DNA from: Planctomycetes bacterium syqfu
GTDB lineage: Bacteria > Planctomycetota > Phycisphaerae > Phycisphaerales > Phycisphaeraceae
Assembly: GCA_020974905.1 (NCBI GenBank)
Contig: CP087563.1
Span: forward strand, 1,488,001-1,552,000
DNA: 64,000 nucleotides
Direction: 5' to 3'
Below are positions 18,277 to 27,568 of this stretch, one piece after another. The notes under the pieces are model-generated. The model was not told the DNA's origin. It saw nothing but the letters and a program-made list of their open reading frames with translations, and did not search any database. The position numbers were made by a program, and so were the translations under genes. Each line of letters begins with the position of its first letter. Position 1 is the first letter of the stretch.

Positions 18277-19797
18277 ATGTCCATGCTTGCACAGGTCCAT
18301 AGCTTTGTGCTCCAGGGGATTGATCCTGTAGCGTGTGAAATCGAAGTCGATATCGCAGACAAGGGTTTGCCCAAGACCACGATCGTCGGACTTCCTGATG
18401 CTGCGGTGAAAGAGTCGATTGAACGTGTGCGTTCTGCGATCACCAACAGCGGCTTCCCCTTCCCCATGAGTCGATTGCTGGTCAACCTTGCCCCAGCGGA
18501 CATCCGCAAGGAAGGGCCGATTTTCGATTTGCCAATTGCGGTCGGCTTGCTGCTTGCCACCAATGTCATTCAAACCCAGAAACACAAAAGCCTGTTATTT
18601 GCAGGTGAATTGGCGCTCGATGGTCGCATCCGTCCCATCAACGGGGTAATCAATCTGGCGTTACTGGCCAAGCAACTCAAACTCGATGGCATTGTCGTGC
18701 CGGTTGATAACGCATCCGAAGCTGCGGCTGTCGGCGAGATTGATGTTTATCCTGCGGACTCTCTTGCCAGCGTGATTGGCTTTCTCAATGAGACCTATGA
18801 ACTGGACCCCCATCACGAGATCGATGTCGAGCGATTGCTCATTGAAGAGCAGACTGCCATCGACTTTGCGGAGATCAAGGGACAGGAAGCTGCCAAACGG
18901 GCGATGCTTATTGCCGCTGCCGGAGCACATAATATTTTGATGATCGGGCCTGCTGGTTCAGGCAAGACCATGATGGCAAGAGCGCTGGCGGGCGTCCTTC
19001 CCCCACTGTCACGGGATGAAGCGTTGGACGTCACGCGCATCTATTCAAGTGTCGGCCTGGTCCCCAAAGGCCAACCCATTCTCACGCAACGCCCGGTCCG
19101 TACACCGCATCACACCGCAAGCAGCGTTGCCATGATCGGCGGGGGCAGCATCCCCAAACCCGGTGAAGTGAGTTTAGCGCATCACGGTATTCTCTTTCTC
19201 GACGAAACGCCCGAGTTCCCACGCCAGGTGCTTGAAACCTTGAGACAACCTTTGGAAGATGGCAAAGTCACCATCGCCCGATCGCACAGCAGTATTGCCT
19301 TCCCATCCCGGTTCATGTTGGTTGCTGCAATGAATCCGACACCCAAGGGAGACAAACCCACGGATGAGGTTTCGCAGCGTGAGATGGATCGCTACATGGC
19401 CAAGCTCTCCGGACCGCTGATTGACCGCATTGACATCCATGTCGAAGTCCCGCCCGTGCCGTTCACGCAGTTGTCCAATCAACGTGATGGCACGGACTCC
19501 CAGACCATGCGAAGCAACATTGTCACCGCCCGTCAAAAGCAAATCAAACGCAACGGCGGTCCCCTCAAGCCCAACAGCACACTCACCGGCCGAGAACTCA
19601 ACAAACTCGCTCCAATGGACGGCCCCACGACGGAACTCATCCGCCAGGCCATGAACGAACTGAATCTCTCAGCCCGCGCGTATGACAAAATCCGTCGCGT
19701 GTCCCGAACGATTGCGGATGTCGAAGGTTCAGAGCAGGTGCAGATGCCGCATGTTGCTGAGGCGATTCAGTACCGCTTGCTGGATCGGGCACGGTGA
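18277..19797 (+). CDS. comM: ComM/YifB-type Mg-chelatase-like AAA+ ATPase
   Basis: Hexameric helicase-like AAA+ protein that promotes branch migration during natural transformation in characterised species. Seen: N-terminal ChlI/Lon-protease-like domain (QGIDPVACEIEVDIADKGLP, VGLPDAAVKESIERVRSA), Walker A GPAGSGKT at about 225-232, the RPVRTPHHTAS segment, HHGILFLDE Walker B, and the C-terminal helical domain (LSARAYDKIRRVSRTIADVEG). The length of 506 residues equals that of E. coli YifB. It stands alone, convergent with corA 17 bases away. Confidence 0.96.
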   Translation: MSMLAQVHSFVLQGIDPVACEIEVDIADKGLPKTTIVGLPDAAVKESIERVRSAITNSGFPFPMSRLLVNLAPADIRKEGPIFDLPIAVGLLLATNVIQTQKHKSLLFAGELALDGRIRPINGVINLALLAKQLKLDGIVVPVDNASEAAAVGEIDVYPADSLASVIGFLNETYELDPHHEIDVERLLIEEQTAIDFAEIKGQEAAKRAMLIAAAGAHNILMIGPAGSGKTMMARALAGVLPPLSRDEALDVTRIYSSVGLVPKGQPILTQRPVRTPHHTASSVAMIGGGSIPKPGEVSLAHHGILFLDETPEFPRQVLETLRQPLEDGKVTIARSHSSIAFPSRFMLVAAMNPTPKGDKPTDEVSQREMDRYMAKLSGPLIDRIDIHVEVPPVPFTQLSNQRDGTDSQTMRSNIVTARQKQIKRNGGPLKPNSTLTGRELNKLAPMDGPTTELIRQAMNELNLSARAYDKIRRVSRTIADVEGSEQVQMPHVAEAIQYRLLDRAR

Positions 19798-19814
19798 ATC
19801 TTTAAAGCTTCGTT

Positions 19815-21041
19815 TTACAGCCATTTTTTGATTTTAAACAAGCTGAGCATCCCAACGGTCATCGTGATGATGACCCCCCAGAAAATGTAGTAGCCGTACT
19901 GGAGTTTGAGTTCGGGGATATACTCAAAATTCATGCCATAGACGCCAGCGATAAAGGTGATGGGGATGAAGATGCTGGCAAAGATGGTGAGTACCTTCAT
20001 CACTTCATTCATGCGATTACTCACCACCGTCATGTGCATGTCCGCCAAACCGGAAGCCAGATCGCGGTAGGTTTCGACGATTTCGATAATTTGCACAGCA
20101 TGGTCGTAGACATCGCGCAGATACGTGCGTGACATGTCGCTCATCAGTTCGGAGGTTACATCGTCATGTTGCAATTGGCGAAGGACTTCGCGCATCGGCC
20201 AGACATGCCGGTTGACCATGATCAACTCGCGTTTAATCCGGTAGATTTTCTTGATGATGTCCTTGTTTTTTTCCTCAAGGATTTTGAGTTCCAGATCTTC
20301 AAGCCGCTCACTGAAATGTTCAAGAATCGGGAAGCAATGGTCGATCACCGCGTCGAGCAACGCATAGACCAGGAAGCTTGAATCCTGATTACGCAGACGT
20401 GAACCCTCGGTGTCGATGCGTTGGCGGATGGGGTCCCAGATATCACCGGGACGTTGCTGGAAAGTGATGACGGTGTTATGCCCAAGAAACAAACTCACTT
20501 GTTCACAGTGCACCTGATTATCAAGCAGATAAATCATCTGCATCACCAGGAACATACGTGCTGAAACATCAGTTGTCTGTGGGTAGGTTTCGACTTTAGG
20601 TCGTTGGGGGATGTGAAAGACGTCTTCGATAGCTAATGGATGGAGTTTATATTTTTTCGCAAGCTCTTTGACAATACGCGGGTTGGCCAGACCATCGACA
20701 TTGATCCAGCGGACTTTCGTACCATCAGGACGTGAGCCAGCAAGGAAGGTTTCTAATTCCTCCAGTTCAATCTCACGCGATTTCACCCAATCCTGGCAGT
20801 AGTCAATGCAGTGGATACTGACTTTCTCGTCGCCCACGGGCATGTTCTGTAAGTCATCCAGATCAAGACCAGGTGACGAGCCTGGACGTGAACGCGTTGC
20901 ACTGATCAAGGGGACATGGGGCATGTGTTTCCATGCGAAGTGCAACGGTTTACCCGCAAGGTTCAATGCCTGACCTGCGACATGACCTGCCATGTCTTTG
21001 GCTTGATTGATTGTTCTGCCGATGACTTTCTGCGTGGACAT
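19815..21041 (-). CDS. corA: CorA-family magnesium/cobalt channel
   Basis: Pentameric inner-membrane divalent cation channel. The signature YGMNFEYIPEL sits at about 368-378 between two C-terminal helices (VLTIFASIFIPITFIAGV and YYIFWGVIITMTVGMLSLF), and the protein ends in basic KIKKWL. The large N-terminal cytoplasmic funnel has the usual PLAIEDVFHIPQRPKVE segment. Length 408 exceeds the common roughly 320-350 because of about 60 extra N-terminal residues. ATG 21041 lies 33 bases after the mscS stop in the same orientation. Confidence 0.94.
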   Translation of the reverse strand: MSTQKVIGRTINQAKDMAGHVAGQALNLAGKPLHFAWKHMPHVPLISATRSRPGSSPGLDLDDLQNMPVGDEKVSIHCIDYCQDWVKSREIELEELETFLAGSRPDGTKVRWINVDGLANPRIVKELAKKYKLHPLAIEDVFHIPQRPKVETYPQTTDVSARMFLVMQMIYLLDNQVHCEQVSLFLGHNTVITFQQRPGDIWDPIRQRIDTEGSRLRNQDSSFLVYALLDAVIDHCFPILEHFSERLEDLELKILEEKNKDIIKKIYRIKRELIMVNRHVWPMREVLRQLQHDDVTSELMSDMSRTYLRDVYDHAVQIIEIVETYRDLASGLADMHMTVVSNRMNEVMKVLTIFASIFIPITFIAGVYGMNFEYIPELKLQYGYYIFWGVIITMTVGMLSLFKIKKWL

Positions 21042-21074
21042 TTTTTTGCCCTGTGAGTTAATGCTGTTAAACCA

Positions 21075-22016
21075 TCAATTCTGACTGGTGTGATCCTGAA
21101 TCATTTTGACTTCAAGCGGCTTGAGGGTATCCAGATGGACATCGCGCTGCGGGAAGGCAATGCAGATATCCGCTTGACGGTAACGCTTGTCAATTTCAAA
21201 TCGCAAGTCACTGCAGAGTTCACGAATCTGCCCCACTTGTGAAGCATGCATCCAGAAATACAAATTAAACACCAGCGAGTTGTCACCGAATGAATTGAAG
21301 AAGACTTTGACCGGATGGGTTGGATCGTTCTTGATAATCCGGTTTTCAGCTTCAGCAATTTCCATCATAATTTTGCGAGCCAATTCGGTGTCCGAGCCAT
21401 AGGCGATGCCGACTTCCACATCACCACGCGCGATATCGTCGGTGAGAGTCCAGTTGACCACACTGTTTTCAAGCAGCTTGCTATTGGGAATCAGCACGTC
21501 AATCCCATCGATCCGACGAAGTCGTGTGCATCGCGAGTTGATGGCTGCAATTTTGCCCAGGTGGTCATCGACTTCGATCATGTCGTTGACACGAATGGGC
21601 TGCTCGATAAGCAGGATCATCCCGGAAATAAAGTTGTTAACGATATTTTGTGTACCAAAGCCGATACCGATCGCTAAAGCACCGCCGACGACGGTGAGTG
21701 TTGTAACAGGTATGCCTACGACTTGCAGACAACTAATAACCAGAAGACTCAGTAAAGAATAGAAGACGATGCGTTGCAGAATAATCGTTGCCTGAGGATT
21801 GATGCGTGATGATCGTTTAAGCGCGGATGCAACGAGCCCGGTAATGAACCGAATAATGATAAAGCCTACCGCCAGAACCAGCAGAGCGATGACCAGTTGG
21901 CTGACCGTGACATCATTGCCATCGACATCAAAAAGTTTTTGATTCCAGTAGCCTTTGATCTTATCCCAATCAACCGTGAACTGTGTCTGGGCCAGCAACA
22001 GCAATAATGCGTTCAT
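21075..22016 (-). CDS. MscS-family mechanosensitive channel
   Basis: Small-conductance mechanosensitive channel of the inner membrane, 313 residues. Three helices: an N-terminal one around LVIALLVLAVGFIIIRFITGL, a second at IVFYSLLSLLVISCLQVVGI, and the pore helix TVVGGALAIGIGFGTQNIVNNFISGMILL, followed by the beta domain with the IEVDDHLGKIAAINSRCTRLR and VLIPNSKLLENSVVNWT motifs. A second, distant MscS lies at 46868. corA follows on the same strand, making a small ion-homeostasis pair. Confidence 0.93.
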   Translation of the reverse strand: MNALLLLLAQTQFTVDWDKIKGYWNQKLFDVDGNDVTVSQLVIALLVLAVGFIIIRFITGLVASALKRSSRINPQATIILQRIVFYSLLSLLVISCLQVVGIPVTTLTVVGGALAIGIGFGTQNIVNNFISGMILLIEQPIRVNDMIEVDDHLGKIAAINSRCTRLRRIDGIDVLIPNSKLLENSVVNWTLTDDIARGDVEVGIAYGSDTELARKIMMEIAEAENRIIKNDPTHPVKVFFNSFGDNSLVFNLYFWMHASQVGQIRELCSDLRFEIDKRYRQADICIAFPQRDVHLDTLKPLEVKMIQDHTSQN

Positions 22017-22117
22017 AAATTTTCCTTGGCTTTACTTTGCGCTATCATGCTTTTGGACTTGTTCATGATAGCTGGATTTACGGATACTTTCAGTAGTAAT
22101 TGCGGTCTCGACGTTGG

Positions 22118-23302
22118 TTACACTGAATTTAATAGTCGATCCACCATCCGCGTGTAGAGATTCCGACAGGTTTGCTGAGCGCCGATGCGTGTAAGGATGG
22201 CACAGGGCAGGATGATTGCATAGTAGATTTTCAATAGCTCCTTGCGCCCACTGTCAGTTGACATCAAACGCTGAGCGATTGCGGGGGCGTGTTGATAGTA
22301 CGCTTTGATCTGCGCTTCACCGCCGGGCATGTGAGCCAGGTGATGATCGCGGAAGGAGCGCATGCTGTTGAGTTCCCAGCAGCCATCGCCCAGGCCCAAC
22401 ACATCGCAGGTTGCTGAGGTCATAAAGCATTGGACGTCACCAATATTGATATTGGGGACATACTTGCCCCGCCCTGCAACCAGATCATCGACCGCCAGTT
22501 GGGACAATTCCTTGAGTTTGTTTTGACACCACGTGACGGACTTAAGCGGCATGTCCAGGGTCGCAACCTCGCGGTCATCGGTGGTGGTGATGACCACTTT
22601 GACTTTGCCTGCTTTGAGCATGTCCTGCCAACGTTGGGGGTTTTTGAAAATGCTGTTGTGATAGATTTTGCGGTCGGCGTATTCGGTGTAGTGATGCAAC
22701 TCCCCACGAAAGTGTCCGCCTTCGGTGTCATCGTCGGGCTTGTTGTCGGGCAATTTCATATTCCCCATCGCCAGAATTCCCTTGTCATCGACAAGTTTGA
22801 TTTTCGCCCATTGCAAAGGCTTGTTGTCCACGAGAATCTGGATCATGGAGAACTTGAGATATTGCATTTCAAGATTAAAGTCGGTGACTTTGCCCCCCAC
22901 GACGGCGGGATGAATGTCATAGGTAAAATTGAACCGGGGGTTAAAGGATTGTCTGCTATACCAGTCGTCTTTGCCGATGGCTTTAGACCTTGCCATGTCC
23001 TGCTTGATACCTTCGATGGCTTTACCCCGCCAGGTAACGCCCTCAGCAAGTTTCATGTCTTTCCAGGAAGTACAGACACCCAGGTTACCCAATCCTTTTT
23101 TGAGATGGGTGATGGCATCCTGACCTTTGCCTTTGGTTGAGAAGCTGACGTCACAACTCCAATAGCCTTTGTCCCAATCGTGCTTGGCAAGGTAGGTTTT
23201 AAGCTGCTTGGATTGGCCGGATGTCTGAGCCAATGACTCGATGGGGAGCAGTCCAGCAGCAACCAACGCTGCGAGAAATCGACGGCGGGTGGTTCGATTC
23301 AT
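22118..23302 (-). CDS. Tat-exported protein with CFI-box-like C-terminus
   Basis: The product has 394 residues. The N-terminus TTRRRFLAALVAAGLLPIESLAQ is a twin-arginine signal. The middle (about 30-270) is beta-rich and not recognised. From about residue 291, QCFMTSATCDVLGLGDGCW...SMRSFRDHHL...YYQHAPAIAQRL resembles the CFI-box C-terminal domain (consensus CFIATAxxG...LRxFRDxxL...YYxxSP). Several Cys in this part could form disulfides. The start is ATG 23302; two codons upstream a TTG also fits. A role cannot be assigned. It is not clearly in an operon: mscS begins about 100 bases downstream. Confidence 0.7.
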   Translation of the reverse strand: MNRTTRRRFLAALVAAGLLPIESLAQTSGQSKQLKTYLAKHDWDKGYWSCDVSFSTKGKGQDAITHLKKGLGNLGVCTSWKDMKLAEGVTWRGKAIEGIKQDMARSKAIGKDDWYSRQSFNPRFNFTYDIHPAVVGGKVTDFNLEMQYLKFSMIQILVDNKPLQWAKIKLVDDKGILAMGNMKLPDNKPDDDTEGGHFRGELHHYTEYADRKIYHNSIFKNPQRWQDMLKAGKVKVVITTTDDREVATLDMPLKSVTWCQNKLKELSQLAVDDLVAGRGKYVPNINIGDVQCFMTSATCDVLGLGDGCWELNSMRSFRDHHLAHMPGGEAQIKAYYQHAPAIAQRLMSTDSGRKELLKIYYAIILPCAILTRIGAQQTCRNLYTRMVDRLLNSV

Positions 23303-23398
23303 CTTCAATCTTTCTTCATGCTGTGTTGATCATGAGGTCTTGTGCGTTGCTGTCATTATCAGATAAAACGGGCGATGATGACAAGTGATCCGCGCATG

Positions 23399-23424
23399 AA
23401 AAAACCGGGCCAAGATGACCCGGC
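23399..23424 (-). terminator. Rho-independent terminator of thrC
   Basis: Read on the minus strand, a CCGGG / CCCGG stem with a nine-base loop is followed by six T. It lies 25 bases after the thrC stop. Confidence 0.8.
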
Positions 23425-23448
23425 TATGTTTTGATGAAAAACCCAATC

Positions 23449-24888
23449 TTACACCGCAGCGGTATCCGCAGCACTAATGGCAGCGATGATTGCATCCAAG
23501 TCATCAGCAACGGGGATGGGCTTATTTGCGATACATCCCGTAGGCTCGGATCGTGGGGCAGATTCCTGGACCGCTTTCATGTCAATGCCAGTGTGATACT
23601 TGACCGTGGCATCGGGGTCCTTGAGTTCATGGCCGGTGAGAATGCAGACCACCTTGTCACTGGGGCTGATCACGCCTTCCTTAAGCAGCATGTGAGTTCC
23701 AGCAACACTTGCAGCCGACGCCGGTTCACAGCCAAAGCCGTAACGGGCGACCATCGCGCGGTATTCGAGAATGGTTGGGTCATCGACCTGACGCACCACG
23801 CCATCCATCACGTCCAATGCACGCAGGGACTTGATGAGATTCACCGGGCGACCGATTTCGATGGCCGAGGCCACCGTCACTGCGCGGTAGTTTTCGTCAT
23901 CCATCTGCTTGTAAAATGCGTTGATCGTTTCATGGTCCGGTCGACCATCATTCCAGCGGACGCCCTTCTCGTTGTAAAGCTTATGCAACGGGTTGGCACC
24001 GGCAGCCTGGATAACCGCCAAACGTGGGATGCGGTCGATGAGTCCCAGTTCCTTGAGTTCCATGAACGCCTTGCCGAACGCCGAGCAGTTACCGAGGTTG
24101 CCGCCAGGAACGACGATCCAATCCGGCACTTCCCAAGCCAGCGATTCGAGCACGCGGAACATGATCGACTTCTGACCTTCAAGTCGGAACGGGTTGACCG
24201 AGTTCATCAGGTAGATGCCAAGGTCTTTGTTCTCAGTTGCAATCTGCTTAACGCGATGGAGGCAGGCATCAAAGTCACCCTGAATTTGTAAGGTCCGTGC
24301 ACCATAGTCCAAGGCTTGGCTGAGCTTGCCATAGGCAATTTTGCCCGACCCGATAAAGACGATGCCGGTCATCTCGGACAGGGAGGCAAACAGTGCCAGC
24401 GAAGCGGAGGTGTTGCCCGTGGAAGCACAGGCAACGCGGGTGGCCCCGACCATGCGGGCGTGCGTGAAGGCAGCGGTCATGCCGTTGTCCTTGAAGCTGC
24501 CCGATGGGTTTAAACCTTCGTACTGCAGGAACAGGTTGCCCTGCTTGACGCCCAGTTGCTTGGCCAACAGGTCGGCCGACTGAAGCAATGTGCGACCTTC
24601 GCCGACGGTGACAATGTCATCTTCCGAGTTGTAGAACGGCAGCAAATCACGGAAGCGCCAAATGCCGGAAAAATCGAGCTTTCCCTCACGACTCCGCCCC
24701 TTGGTGGCCCAGCGTGGCTCAAAGTCTGAAAGCGACTTTGGAACCTGCAACTGATCCCAGTTGTAACGGATATCCAGCAGTGACGACACACCCTTGGCAG
24801 CACAAGTCGGGCAGGACACATGAATTTCATCCGTGCCAAATGTCGCGTTGCAATCCGGGTTGATACATTGTTGGTAAGCGTGTTGCAT
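23449..24888 (-). CDS. thrC: Threonine synthase
   Basis: PLP enzyme converting O-phosphohomoserine to threonine. Residues 1-30 form a zinc ribbon (C8, C13, C26, C29). The fold-type II core follows, with [12 protein letters not shown] lysine K133 in [28 protein letters not shown] and [12 protein letters not shown]. Length 479 is typical of the type with an N-terminal zinc ribbon. It is monocistronic between its own terminator and a 243-base intergenic region with an inverted repeat. No attenuator with threonine codons was seen upstream. Confidence 0.95.
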   Translation of the reverse strand: MQHAYQQCINPDCNATFGTDEIHVSCPTCAAKGVSSLLDIRYNWDQLQVPKSLSDFEPRWATKGRSREGKLDFSGIWRFRDLLPFYNSEDDIVTVGEGRTLLQSADLLAKQLGVKQGNLFLQYEGLNPSGSFKDNGMTAAFTHARMVGATRVACASTGNTSASLALFASLSEMTGIVFIGSGKIAYGKLSQALDYGARTLQIQGDFDACLHRVKQIATENKDLGIYLMNSVNPFRLEGQKSIMFRVLESLAWEVPDWIVVPGGNLGNCSAFGKAFMELKELGLIDRIPRLAVIQAAGANPLHKLYNEKGVRWNDGRPDHETINAFYKQMDDENYRAVTVASAIEIGRPVNLIKSLRALDVMDGVVRQVDDPTILEYRAMVARYGFGCEPASAASVAGTHMLLKEGVISPSDKVVCILTGHELKDPDATVKYHTGIDMKAVQESAPRSEPTGCIANKPIPVADDLDAIIAAISAADTAAV

Positions 24889-24954
24889 GATTGATTCCTG
24901 TTGAGTCGGGCATTGTAGCAGAAAATCAGATGTTTAACCGCAGAGTTGACAAGG

Positions 24955-25119
24955 CATTTTTGAACCGCCAAGTCGCCAAGGACGCCAAGTTAAGAGAGAA
25001 TTGGCACGCGTTGTTTAAAACGTGGAACTTGTTTTTTAGTTGTTTTATGCTTTGTGGTATAAAACTTTTTTCTCTTTCTGATCTTGGCGTGCTTGGCGTC
25101 TTGGCGGTTGAACAAAAAT
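24955..25119. repeat. Inverted-repeat hairpin unit with CGCCAAG arms
   Basis: The left arm (24963-24989) begins AACCGCCAAGTCGCCAAG and the right arm (25083-25109) is its near-perfect reverse complement; similarity extends outward through TTTTTG. Near the centre GTTTTAT / ATAAAAC (25042-25065) pairs as well, so the whole 165 bases can fold on itself. It separates divergent thrC and the amidotransferase-like gene, and its right edge is about 20 bases from the latter's start. Confidence 0.65.
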
Positions 25120-25131
25120 TGGATTGAATAC

Positions 25132-25830
25132 ATGCCGACCAAACCCCTCATCGGAATCATGCTCGACAATGTCGATGACTCGACTGCGAGTAATAAATAC
25201 GTCACAGCCATGACCTATAGCAAACGGGTGACCGAAGCTGGTGGCCTGCCGGTGCATTTGCCCCAGGAAGTGTCATTGGTCGGAGATTATGCTCAGCGGT
25301 GTGACGGCTTTATTTTCACGGGTGGTAACGACCCGGACACCCGGCCGTTTGGTGAGGAATTGCATCCCAAGGCGCGTCTGATTGCCCAGGAGCGTCAAGC
25401 GTTTGAAATAGCCCTGCTGGATGTTTTGGCCAAGGATTATCCGAACAAGACGGTGCTTGGTGTGTGTCTGGGGATGCAGATGATGGCTTTGCATGCTGGC
25501 GGGAAACTCGAACAGTACATGCCCGATTCCATGGAACACCCTGAACTGCATCAGGCGGATAACCTGCATGGGATTGATGTGGTCGCATCCTGTCAATGGC
25601 TTGAACAGATGCTCTGTGATGAGCCGATGGTCTGCTCATATCACCGGCAATCGGTGTTGGATAGTGGAACCCTGCGCGTGGTGGCCAAGTCACCGGACGG
25701 TGTGATCGAAGCGATTGACGATCCAACTCGCAGGTTTTATCTGGGCCTGCAATGGCATCCCGAACGCGTAGCCATCAGTCGGAGTTTTTGGCAGACTTTC
25801 GTTGCTGCCTGTCAGCCAGATGCACCATGA
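25132..25830 (+). CDS. Class I glutamine-amidotransferase-like hydrolase (peptidase C26, PuuD-like)
   Basis: Cytoplasmic hydrolase of the gamma-glutamyl-GABA hydrolase group, 232 residues. Seen: ASNKYVTAMTYSKRVTEAGGLPVHLP, FTGGNDPDTRPFGEE, the nucleophile elbow VLGVCLGMQMM, SYHRQSV and GLQWHPER carrying the catalytic His. The start is ATG 25132; the frame runs back to 25084 through the inverted repeat. The 3' end overlaps lspA by 56 bases on the opposite strand. The substrate could be a gamma-glutamyl compound, but a tetrahydrofolate-type hydrolase is not excluded. Confidence 0.87.
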   Translation: MPTKPLIGIMLDNVDDSTASNKYVTAMTYSKRVTEAGGLPVHLPQEVSLVGDYAQRCDGFIFTGGNDPDTRPFGEELHPKARLIAQERQAFEIALLDVLAKDYPNKTVLGVCLGMQMMALHAGGKLEQYMPDSMEHPELHQADNLHGIDVVASCQWLEQMLCDEPMVCSYHRQSVLDSGTLRVVAKSPDGVIEAIDDPTRRFYLGLQWHPERVAISRSFWQTFVAACQPDAP

Positions 25831-26443
25831 GCATCAACATCAACACACCGACAATCAAGGCAGCATCGGCAATGTTAAACAGCCAGGGGTACAGCAGTGT
25901 GCTGCCGTATTTGCCTGGCCACTGCCAACCGAATGGCAAATGCACATCAGGAAACAGCCAGAACATATCACGGACCGCGTTGTAAACCATGCGGTCGTAC
26001 ATGTTGCCCAGCGCCCCTGCCAGGATCAACGCATAGCAAATCTGGATGGCGTAGGCTCTGCGCGGAGCACGCCAAAACAGGAAGCAGATAAATGCGGTGG
26101 CAATGATACTGACGCAGACGAAAAACCACTGGGCACCTTTGCCGATCCCGAAGATCGCACCGGTGTTGAGCGTCAGGCGAAGCGATAGAACGTAAGGCAC
26201 CACCCCCATCGCCTGATGGTCGGGGATGTGGTAAGGCAAGTTACTCCCGCCACGATCGAGCACTACGGGAACCCCTGCGACATGTTCAAAGGACCAGTAT
26301 TTCATCACCAAGTCTGAACCGAGAACCAGAACCAACGTGCTGATGAAAATGACAAGTGGCACCAGGGGTCTGGTGCGCACTGCCTGTAATTTGGGTTGGG
26401 GATCAGACTCGGGCCGATCAGGTTGGGTCGGAGACGTGGTCAC
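25775..26443 (-). CDS. lspA: Lipoprotein signal peptidase (signal peptidase II)
   Basis: Inner-membrane aspartyl protease that cleaves prolipoproteins at the lipobox. The catalytic pair is D150 in LAGALGNMYDR and D193 in FNIADAALIVG, with NTGAIFGIGKG upstream. Length 222 exceeds the usual roughly 160: there is a cytosolic N-terminal extension rich in Pro and polar residues (1-28) and an insertion before the second helix (VVLDRGGSNLPYHIPDHQ). The lipoprotein at 3995 would be a substrate. It lies 45 bases downstream of the DksA-like gene on the same strand; the dksA-lspA order is seen in other bacteria. Confidence 0.93.
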   Translation of the reverse strand: MTTSPTQPDRPESDPQPKLQAVRTRPLVPLVIFISTLVLVLGSDLVMKYWSFEHVAGVPVVLDRGGSNLPYHIPDHQAMGVVPYVLSLRLTLNTGAIFGIGKGAQWFFVCVSIIATAFICFLFWRAPRRAYAIQICYALILAGALGNMYDRMVYNAVRDMFWLFPDVHLPFGWQWPGKYGSTLLYPWLFNIADAALIVGVLMLMLMVHLADRQQRKSAKNSD

Positions 26444-26488
26444 GTCAGCTCCAATCGCTATTCAAGGCCCGTCACGCCTGTGTGGTGA

Positions 26489-27301
26489 TTACTTGTCCAG
26501 AAGGCCCTGGCGATCGAGTTCACGAGCCACTTCGATGGAATACTGTGCCCAGGGCTTGGCTTCGAGGCGATCACGATTGATGGGCTTGCCGGTCATGACG
26601 CAGATGCCATAGGTCTTATCCTCGATGCGTTGGAGGGCACGATTGACGCGGTTAAGCATCAGGCGTTCAGACTCCATCAGACCGAGGTTGAATTCCTGTT
26701 CGAAGTTGTCGGTGCCGGTGTCAGCCATGTGTTCATAGGAGACGCCTTCGCCTGCAGACTTGACGTCTTCAGCAAGCTGGGCGAAGTCACCGAGAATCTC
26801 AGCACGCTTTTCGATGAGCAACTGCTTGAAGTAGTTCAGATCCTTGCGCCCCAGTCCGGACTTGATCTTCTTGAGCTGGGCTTCGGTCAGTGGCTTCTCA
26901 GGCAACTGGATACGGGTGGCACTGCTGCCACCGCGTTGCAGACGCATCCGCAGCTTGGCGACACGCTCGGAAACGGCACTGCCATTGGAGCGAGAGACCA
27001 TCTTCTTGGGACCGGTGCTGCCGTTCTTGGTCGCGTCCACCGCATCGGACTTGGCGGTACCGTTCTTTTTGGAAGTGGTTTTCTTCTTGGTTGCCGGCGC
27101 CTTGGTCACAGTCTTTTTGGTCACCTTCTTGGAAGTGGTCTTCTTGGTGACCTTTTTAGACGTGGATTTCTTGGCAGTTGACTTCTTGGTGACTTTCTTG
27201 GTCACGGGTTTCTTGGCAGTGGTTTTCTTGGTGGTCTTCTTGACCACCTTCTTGGTGCTTGCCTTCTTGGTACCCGACTTTTTCTGGGTTTTCTTCGCCA
27301 C
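26489..27301 (-). CDS. DksA/TraR-like protein with histone-like lysine-rich N-terminus and degenerate zinc finger
   Basis: Two parts, 270 residues. Residues 3 to about 85 are a basic low-complexity tail built from KKxT/KKVTKKT units, like histone H1 tails. Residues about 150-270 are DksA-like: coiled coil (YFKQLLIEKRAEILGDFAQL), then YEHMADTGTDNFEQEFNLGLMESERLMLNRVNRAL and TYGICVMTGKPINRDRLEAKPWA. Where the family has a four-Cys finger, only C234 remains; the partners are T237, S255 and V258. Zinc binding is therefore unlikely. The domain may still bind RNA polymerase, and the tail suggests nucleic-acid binding (inference). It is followed by lspA. Confidence 0.85.
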   Translation of the reverse strand: MAKKTQKKSGTKKASTKKVVKKTTKKTTAKKPVTKKVTKKSTAKKSTSKKVTKKTTSKKVTKKTVTKAPATKKKTTSKKNGTAKSDAVDATKNGSTGPKKMVSRSNGSAVSERVAKLRMRLQRGGSSATRIQLPEKPLTEAQLKKIKSGLGRKDLNYFKQLLIEKRAEILGDFAQLAEDVKSAGEGVSYEHMADTGTDNFEQEFNLGLMESERLMLNRVNRALQRIEDKTYGICVMTGKPINRDRLEAKPWAQYSIEVARELDRQGLLDK

Positions 27302-27568
27302 TGAATTGGACTCCGTATTGGCCGTAATGTCTTCCCACGGCTTATTTGGTCAAACGAAGGAGGCGACTGAAACGGATGTTCGCCAGCCTGAGGATTGGTA
27401 GCCCGGTAGTGTACATATCAAACGCCGATGGATCAAGTTGATTGGCTGTTATCGGCTGTGATTCTGTCACAATTTTTTGAGCGCAGCAGTCCTGCCAGAC
27501 ACTTTTGGCGCCTGATATAACAACAACTTATAACTTTTTAAACTATCTGTTCAGCCAACCGGACAGGC

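Noticed and set aside
22017-22117. Possible small gene between mscS and the Tat protein gene
   Set aside because: Only about 100 bases without a frame of useful length.
27060-27300. Apparent tandem DNA repeat
   Set aside because: The periodicity comes from Lys/Thr codons of the basic tail of the DksA-like protein, within a clear coding frame.
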